NCBI GenBank assembly: GCA_031264475.1
Contig: JAISEA010000010.1
Location: 1-10,509 of the forward strand
Length of the DNA stretch: 10,509 nucleotides
Reading direction: 5' to 3'
DNA from: Treponema sp.
Lineage (GTDB): Bacteria > Spirochaetota > Spirochaetia > Treponematales > Breznakiellaceae
Position 1 is the stretch's first letter; every line of letters starts with the position of its first letter. A program made the position numbers and the translations under genes. The notes under the pieces are model-generated. The model ran no database searches. It saw only the letters and a program-made list of their open reading frames with translations, and was not told where the DNA came from. Positions 5,456 through 10,509 of this stretch are shown here, in pieces.

Positions 5456-8400
5456 ATGTCTGAAAAACACATGATTATGATTGATGGAAACACTGCGGCA
5501 GGGCAGGTAGCCCACGCCTTGAGTGAGGTTATCGCCATTTATCCGATAACTCCGTCAAGCCCCATGGGAGAAGTTTGCGACGAACTCTCCGCGCAGGGCA
5601 GGAAGAACCTATGGGGAACCATCCCACAGGTTGTCGAAATGCAGAGCGAAGCAGGCGCGGCTGGAGCCGTTCACGGCGCTCTTACTACAGGAGCGCTTTC
5701 GTCCACTTTCACTGCGTCTCAGGGACTTCTCTTGATGATTCCGAATATGTATAAGATTGCTGGCGAACTTACTTCCACTGTGTTCCACATAGCGGCGCGC
5801 GCTATAGCGGCAAGTTCCCTGTCAATCTTCGGGGATCATCAGGACGTGATGGCTTGTCGCCAGACAGGGTGGGCGTTGCTTGCATCCAATAGCGTACAGG
5901 AAGTTATGGACTTGGCGACCATCGCTCATTTATCCACCCTCCGCACCCGTGTGCCGTTTCTCCACTTCTTCGACGGATTCAGGACGTCTCACGAATTGCA
6001 AAAAATCGAGGAAGTTTCGCAAGAGACGATGAGAGCGCTCGTCAGTGACGATCTCGTGCAGGCGCACCGTAAACGCGGACTCACGCCGGAAGCCCCACAG
6101 ATACGCGGTACGGCGCAGAACCCGGACACTTATTTCCAAAGCCGCGAAGGAGTCAACAAATACTATGACGCGGTTCCGGCGATTGTGCAGGAAGAAATGG
6201 ATAAATTTGCCAAACTTACAGGCAGACAATACCATCTCTTTGACTATTTTGGCGCTCCAGACGCGGAAAAAGTCATTATCATCATGGGTTCCGGCGCGGA
6301 AACAGTCGAGGAAACGGTCGAATATCTACAAAGCAAGGGCGAAAAAGTTGGCTTGCTGAAAGTTCGCCTCTACAGACCCTTCTCGGTGAAACACCTCGGC
6401 GCAGTGCTTCCGAAAACCGTCAAAGCTATCGCTGTACTCGACAGAACCAAGGAACCCGGTTCAAACGGCGAGCCGCTCTACCTGGATATAGTGGAAGCTT
6501 TCGCCTCGTGCAAAGAAGTCAAACCTTCTATTATCGGAGGGCGTTACGGATTAGGTTCTAAAGAATTCACGCCCGCGCAGGTCAAGGCGGTCTTTGACAA
6601 CCTTTCTGACAAGAAAACTGCCAACTTCGTAGTTGGTATCGTTGATGATGTTTCTGGCAAGAGTCTCGCCGTTGACGAATCCTTCACCTTGATCGAAGAA
6701 GGCATGAACGAAGCGATGTTCTATGGACTCGGTTCAGACGGCACAGTCGGCGCAAACAAAAACTCCATCAAGATCATTGGAGACGCGAAGCCGGAACTTT
6801 CCGCGCAAGCCTATTTCTCATACGACTCAAAAAAATCCGGCGGTTTCACCGTTTCACATCTGCGTTTCGGCAAAAAATCCATACGCCGTCCCTACCTTAT
6901 CACCAAAGCGGACTTCCTCGCGTGTCATAAATTTTCTTATATTGAAACTTACGATATGTTGGCGAATATCAAGAGTGGTGGTGTTTTCCTATTGAATAGC
7001 CCGTTTAGCGCGGCGGATATATGGAAAGAATTACCCGTTGAAGTACAAAAACGCATCATTGACAATAAACTCAAGTTCTATGTAATCAACGCGGCGGAAA
7101 TCGCTCTCAAAGCCGGTATGGGTAACCGTATCAATACGGTTATGCAAGCCGCTTACTTCAAAATCTCTGGCGTCCTCGAAGAATCCCATGCTGTAGAATA
7201 CATGAAAAAATTCGTCAAGAAATCCTATGGTAAAAAGGGCGAGGACATTGTTCAAAAAAACTACAACACTATTGACGCGGCGCTCTCTGCGGTTGAAGAA
7301 GTGAAATATCCACAGTCAGTCGAAGGCGATAACCATATCAAAAAGCCGTTTGAGACATCCAAAGACCCGTGGATCCGAGAAGTTCTCGGCGCTATGTCCA
7401 TTCAGGAAGGTGATAAACTGCCGGTATCCAAACTGCCAGAGGATGGGACTTTCCCAACAGCCACGACCCAATACGAGAAGCGCGGCGTTGCGGAGCGAGT
7501 GCCAACGTGGGATCCAACTGTATGTATCCAATGCGGACAATGTTCTTTTGTTTGTTCCCATGCGTGCATCCGTATGAAAACGCTCACAGATGAACAGGCG
7601 GCAAATGCGCCGGTCGGATTCAAAACCGCAGGAATCAAGCCAAAACCAGAAGCAGGCAAAAAGGTCGCATTGACGATTTCCGCCCAGGACTGTATGGACT
7701 GTGGTCTGTGCATCAATGTCTGCCCCATGTCCAAGCCGGCAATGGAGAAAAAGGCGCTTTCCTTTACCCCTTACGCTGACGATCCGGCATACCAGAAGGA
7801 ACAAGCGGCGGCTTGGGCGTACTTTCAAGACCTGCCGGAAGTTCCAGCTGAAACCCTCAACCTTAACGGGATGAAAGGGCTTGCGTTCAAACGTCCGCTC
7901 TTCGAGTTCTCCGGTGCGTGCGGTGGATGCGGCGAAACACCCTACGTCAAACTTTTATCACAGCTTTTCGGAGACCGTGCTATCATTGCCAACGCGACTG
8001 GTTGTTCCTCTATTTACGGCGGCAATTTACCGACAACGCCTTACGCGCAGCGCTCCGACGGACGGGGACCCGCATGGTCAAACAGCCTATTCGAAGATGC
8101 GGCTGAATTCGGCTACGGTATGAGGCTTACCAGTGACAAACTAGCCGAACACGCCCGCGAAGTGGCGTTTACGGCAAAGTCCGAAGGCATCGAAACCACC
8201 CTTATTGACAAAATTCTTGCAAACACCGGTTTGGAAGATGCGGCTATCGAAGAACAACGTAAAAACGTTGACGCATTAAAAACAGCTCTTGCTCAAAACA
8301 ATAGTCCTACTGCAAAGAATCTCCTTTCCCTTGCCGATCATTTCATCAAGCGGTCGGTGTGGATTTTAGGAGGAGATGGTTGGGCTTACGACATCGGATT

Positions 8401-8998
8401 CGGGGGGCTTGACCACGTGATCGCATCAGGGCGCAACGTCAACATTCTCTGCCTTGACACCGAGGTTTACTCGAACACGGGTGGGCAGATGAGCAAAGCG
8501 ACTCCTATTGGCGCTATCGCCAAATTCGCGGCGGCAGGCAAGGAAATCTCCAAGAAGGACCTGGGTGCTATCGCGATGAGCTATGGCTATGTTTATGTGG
8601 CGAAGATCGCTATGGGCGCGAATATGACCCAGACCATTAAAGCGTTCCGTGAAGCGGAAGCCTACGATGGACCGTCCATTATCATCGCCTACTCTCACTG
8701 CATCAACCACGGGATCGATATGTCCAAGGGGCTTGATCAGCAAAAGGCGGTTGTTACTTCCGGCTTGTGGCCTCTCTACCGCTATGACCCGCGACTCAAG
8801 GATCAGGGCAAGAACCCGTTCCAGCTTGACTCCAAAGACCCGACGTCCTCCATTGAAGACTTCATGTACAAAGAAGTGCGTTTTAAGAGCCTCAAAGCGG
8901 CTTCGTCTGATCGTGCGGATGCTTTACTTGCTAAGGCAAAAGCAACAGCGGAACGCACGCTGAAGGAATACAAATACCTAGCGGAACGACCGTTCTAA
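5456..8998 (+). CDS. nifJ: Pyruvate:ferredoxin (flavodoxin) oxidoreductase, single-chain
   Basis: A cytoplasmic 1180-residue enzyme that converts pyruvate and CoA to acetyl-CoA, CO2 and two low-potential electrons for ferredoxin or flavodoxin. All PFOR domains are present in order: domain I with YPITPSSP (Thr32) and Arg115; domain II (about 260-410); gamma-like domain III with GLGSDGTVGANKNSIK (about 425-440); a two-cluster ferredoxin domain with CxxCxxCxxxC at 690/693/696/700 and 746/749/752/756; and the TPP domain with GDGWAYDIG (973-981) and DTEVYSNTG (1001-1009). The proximal cluster ligands Cys822, Cys825, Cys850 and Cys1082 keep the spacing of the Desulfovibrio africanus enzyme. The protein ends about 50 residues before that homologue (1232), so it lacks most of the C-terminal extension linked there to oxygen stability. 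ATG 5456 has AGAGG six nt upstream. Monocistronic: own promoter and terminator. NifJ is the general fermentative enzyme name; no nif genes are here. Confidence 0.98.
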   Translation: MSEKHMIMIDGNTAAGQVAHALSEVIAIYPITPSSPMGEVCDELSAQGRKNLWGTIPQVVEMQSEAGAAGAVHGALTTGALSSTFTASQGLLLMIPNMYKIAGELTSTVFHIAARAIAASSLSIFGDHQDVMACRQTGWALLASNSVQEVMDLATIAHLSTLRTRVPFLHFFDGFRTSHELQKIEEVSQETMRALVSDDLVQAHRKRGLTPEAPQIRGTAQNPDTYFQSREGVNKYYDAVPAIVQEEMDKFAKLTGRQYHLFDYFGAPDAEKVIIIMGSGAETVEETVEYLQSKGEKVGLLKVRLYRPFSVKHLGAVLPKTVKAIAVLDRTKEPGSNGEPLYLDIVEAFASCKEVKPSIIGGRYGLGSKEFTPAQVKAVFDNLSDKKTANFVVGIVDDVSGKSLAVDESFTLIEEGMNEAMFYGLGSDGTVGANKNSIKIIGDAKPELSAQAYFSYDSKKSGGFTVSHLRFGKKSIRRPYLITKADFLACHKFSYIETYDMLANIKSGGVFLLNSPFSAADIWKELPVEVQKRIIDNKLKFYVINAAEIALKAGMGNRINTVMQAAYFKISGVLEESHAVEYMKKFVKKSYGKKGEDIVQKNYNTIDAALSAVEEVKYPQSVEGDNHIKKPFETSKDPWIREVLGAMSIQEGDKLPVSKLPEDGTFPTATTQYEKRGVAERVPTWDPTVCIQCGQCSFVCSHACIRMKTLTDEQAANAPVGFKTAGIKPKPEAGKKVALTISAQDCMDCGLCINVCPMSKPAMEKKALSFTPYADDPAYQKEQAAAWAYFQDLPEVPAETLNLNGMKGLAFKRPLFEFSGACGGCGETPYVKLLSQLFGDRAIIANATGCSSIYGGNLPTTPYAQRSDGRGPAWSNSLFEDAAEFGYGMRLTSDKLAEHAREVAFTAKSEGIETTLIDKILANTGLEDAAIEEQRKNVDALKTALAQNNSPTAKNLLSLADHFIKRSVWILGGDGWAYDIGFGGLDHVIASGRNVNILCLDTEVYSNTGGQMSKATPIGAIAKFAAAGKEISKKDLGAIAMSYGYVYVAKIAMGANMTQTIKAFREAEAYDGPSIIIAYSHCINHGIDMSKGLDQQKAVVTSGLWPLYRYDPRLKDQGKNPFQLDSKDPTSSIEDFMYKEVRFKSLKAASSDRADALLAKAKATAERTLKEYKYLAERPF

Positions 8999-9010
8999 CC
9001 TACTTTTTAC

Positions 9011-9034
9011 CGCCCTCTTCGGAGGGCGTTTTTT
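9011..9034 (+). terminator. Intrinsic terminator of nifJ
   Basis: A 7-bp GC-rich stem, CGCCCTC (9011-9017) with GAGGGCG (9022-9028), closed by the very stable TTCG tetraloop and followed by six T. It begins 12 bp after the nifJ stop codon. The U-run ends 7 nt before the next start codon, so the downstream operon must depend on readthrough or on a promoter not clearly recognisable. Confidence 0.95.
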
Positions 9035-9041
9035 AATTCTA

Positions 9042-10058
9042 ATGAAAAAATTATCTGCAAACGAAACTGATTTGCGTATTGCCGGAGAAGCCATCAAAGA
9101 CGGACAACTAGTAGCGTTCCCCACGGAAACCGTTTATGGACTAGGGGGGGATGGATTTAGCCGATCCGCTCTGGCGCGGATTTTTGCGGCGAAGAAACGC
9201 CCTCGTTTTGACCCACTCATCATACACATTGCTGAAATGGATGCGCTCGACCGCGTGGGCGACAGGGACGCGCTCCCGCTTTTTTTGCGGGAGAAAGCCG
9301 CCGTCTTGAGTAAGACCCTGTGGCCTGGTCCTCTCACTCTTGTTTTACCCAAACGACCGGAGGTTCCTGATTTAGCCACAAGCGGGTTAGACACGGTTGC
9401 GGTTAGATTTCCTTCTCACCCTGTCGCCAGAAAGCTCATCGAGTATTCCACAGGTGCGGTTGCTGCGCCGAGCGCGAATCCTTTCGGGTATTTAAGTCCT
9501 ACCCGTGCCGAGCACGTCGAAGAACTTTTAGGGGATGCGGTTGATTTCATCATTGATGCGGGACTCGCGGATATAGGTGTTGAATCAACGGTTCTAGACC
9601 TTACTCAAGAGCCGGTCCGCCTCCTTCGACCCGGGGGAACGCCCCGTGAAAGAATCGAGGAACTCATAGGGAGAATAGGAGACGTGGAGAAAATGGGGGA
9701 TGTACCTGTCGACGTATTGTCGCCGGGGATGTTGAAAAGCCATTACGCTCCGAAAACCCCTCTTGTTCTTTTGACGCGGGGTGAAATACTCCGCCAGATT
9801 GCTTCTCATAAGCCTGCGGACGGGGTGGTTTACCTTTTCTTTGATGAGGAAACGCGAGAAGCATCAGGTGTGGCTGACGGGTTCGTCCTTTCCAAGAAAA
9901 GCGACTGCGTGGAGGCGGCGGCGTCTCTCTTTGACGTTCTCCACCGGATAGACAAATTATCTGCGGGCTACATTTACGTGCAAGAGGCGCCTGAGTGCGG
10001 GCTTGGCGCGGCGATCAACGACAGACTTTCGCGGGCGGGTGTGCGGGGTGGCGTATGA
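9042..10058 (+). CDS. sua5: L-threonylcarbamoyladenylate synthase, two-domain Sua5 type
   Basis: Makes threonylcarbamoyl-AMP from threonine, bicarbonate and ATP, the first step of t6A modification at position 37 of ANN-decoding tRNAs, in the cytoplasm. The 338 residues hold an N-terminal YrdC/TsaC domain (about 1-205) with PTETVYGLG (27-35), KKRPRFDPL (51-59), WPGPLT, VAVRFPSHP, APSAN and GVESTVLDL, then LLRPGGTPRE and the linker SPGMLKSHYAP leading into a Sua5 C-terminal domain that ends in a GLGAAINDRLSRA motif. The extra domain separates it from the short TsaC type. No Shine-Dalgarno is visible: the bases just before the ATG are the terminator U-run plus AATTCTA. A run of seven G (9144-9150) encodes part of the GLGGDG segment and keeps the frame. 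Its stop overlaps the tsaB start as ATGA, so the two t6A genes form an operon. Confidence 0.97.
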   Translation: MKKLSANETDLRIAGEAIKDGQLVAFPTETVYGLGGDGFSRSALARIFAAKKRPRFDPLIIHIAEMDALDRVGDRDALPLFLREKAAVLSKTLWPGPLTLVLPKRPEVPDLATSGLDTVAVRFPSHPVARKLIEYSTGAVAAPSANPFGYLSPTRAEHVEELLGDAVDFIIDAGLADIGVESTVLDLTQEPVRLLRPGGTPRERIEELIGRIGDVEKMGDVPVDVLSPGMLKSHYAPKTPLVLLTRGEILRQIASHKPADGVVYLFFDEETREASGVADGFVLSKKSDCVEAAASLFDVLHRIDKLSAGYIYVQEAPECGLGAAINDRLSRAGVRGGV

Positions 10059-10509
10059 ATATCCTAGCGATGGACACAGCGGCGTCTATTTTATCGGTTG
10101 GACTTGCCACGGACAAGAGTACGTGGTATTTTGAGGCGGATGCGGGGAACCGTCATTCGGAGATTCTCCTTTCTTCCGTGGACATACTGCTTCAGAACGC
10201 AAAGATTTCGCCGAAAAGTGTAGATATAGTGGCATGTATGAAGGGTCCGGGTTCGTTTACCGGGCTACGCATAGCGTTTGCGATGGCAAAGGGCTTGAGT
10301 CTTGGCGCGGATTGCAAGATCGCCCTTGTTCCGACCATGGATTGCATGGCGTATTCCTATGCGGATTGGCGTGGGATCGTCATTCCGGTGCTTGACGCGA
10401 AGAAGCGCGCGTTTTTCTGCGCTGTATTTAAGAATGGCAAGCGTGTTGCCTCGGATATGGATGCGGAACCGTGCCAGATAGCGGAGGCTGTCCGTGAAAT
10501 AGACGCGGA
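10055..10509 (+). CDS. tsaB: tRNA threonylcarbamoyladenosine biosynthesis protein TsaB, N-terminal part (3' truncated by window edge)
   Basis: The frame opens at the ATG at 10055 and stays open for 151 codons to the window end. It begins MNILAMDTAASILSVGLA, the ASKHA-type first strand expected of TsaB, and carries NRHSEILL (about 32-39) and KGPGSFTGLRIAFAMAKGLSLG (about 63-84), the hallmark of the family. TsaB has no known catalysis of its own; it dimerises with TsaD and, with TsaE, transfers the threonylcarbamoyl group made by Sua5/TsaC to A37 of tRNA. The first base of its start overlaps the sua5 stop (ATGA), which implies translational coupling and explains the weak ribosome-binding site. 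About two thirds of a typical TsaB is present; the rest lies beyond the window. Confidence 0.95.
   Translation, partial: MNILAMDTAASILSVGLATDKSTWYFEADAGNRHSEILLSSVDILLQNAKISPKSVDIVACMKGPGSFTGLRIAFAMAKGLSLGADCKIALVPTMDCMAYSYADWRGIVIPVLDAKKRAFFCAVFKNGKRVASDMDAEPCQIAEAVREIDA

Noticed and set aside
7316..7828. 170-codon open frame on the minus strand inside nifJ, and other antisense frames in nifJ (e.g. 5930-6235, 8426-8743)
   Set aside because: They lie opposite clearly conserved PFOR domains, including the ferredoxin cysteines, and their translations show no recognisable family or plausible start signals. They are shadows.
9021..9025. GGAGG in the terminator as Shine-Dalgarno of sua5
   Set aside because: It is 16 nt from the ATG, beyond normal spacing, and is sequestered in the terminator stem.
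1..10509. CRISPR array, tRNA/rRNA genes, insertion sequence, prophage, defence or toxin-antitoxin system
   Set aside because: I found no regularly spaced repeats, cloverleaf-like segment, transposase or phage gene. The recombinase looks like housekeeping Xer, not a mobile-element integrase, though its N-terminus and left flank are unseen.

Overview
The window reads as ordinary chromosomal DNA of an anaerobic or microaerophilic bacterium. The main evidence is a full-length pyruvate:ferredoxin/flavodoxin oxidoreductase (NifJ). Promoters are classical sigma-70 type, base composition is mixed, and the only strongly AT-rich stretch is the intergenic region at about 5160-5455. No rRNA, tRNA or other reliable taxonomic marker is present. 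A gut-type anaerobe (spirochaete- or clostridium-like) is only a weak impression and should not be relied on.

Layout. Positions 3-662 (+) hold the 3' part of a XerC/D-type tyrosine recombinase whose N-terminus lies off the left edge. It converges on a short-chain dehydrogenase (659-1540, -), and the two genes share one CTAG palindrome as stop codons. Upstream of the dehydrogenase on the minus strand are two half-size ABC transporter subunits, 1593-3329 and 3314-5152. They overlap by 16 bp and almost certainly form a heterodimer. They are driven by a near-consensus promoter at 5184-5212, which lies downstream of the longest possible start codon and so fixes the true start at 5152. The dehydrogenase also has its own extended -10 element placed so close to its ATG that a leaderless transcript is predicted.

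The divergent intergenic region (5153-5455) carries the ABC promoter, a separate nifJ promoter (5323-5351), several inverted repeats and a roughly 98-nt nifJ leader. nifJ (5456-8998, +) ends in a textbook intrinsic terminator (9011-9034). Seven bases later begins a t6A-tRNA modification operon: a two-domain Sua5-type threonylcarbamoyl-AMP synthase (9042-10058), coupled by an ATGA overlap to tsaB (from 10055), which runs off the right edge.

The genes do three separate jobs: membrane transport with a linked oxidoreductase, central anaerobic carbon metabolism (pyruvate to acetyl-CoA plus reduced ferredoxin/flavodoxin), and tRNA modification. I see no CRISPR array, insertion sequence, tRNA, toxin-antitoxin pair or defence system, and no convincing undescribed system. 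The observations most worth a second look are regulatory: start-site corrections, a dyad with DtxR-like half-sites over the nifJ -10 box, the leaderless dehydrogenase, and a sua5 gene that starts directly behind a terminator without a visible ribosome-binding site.
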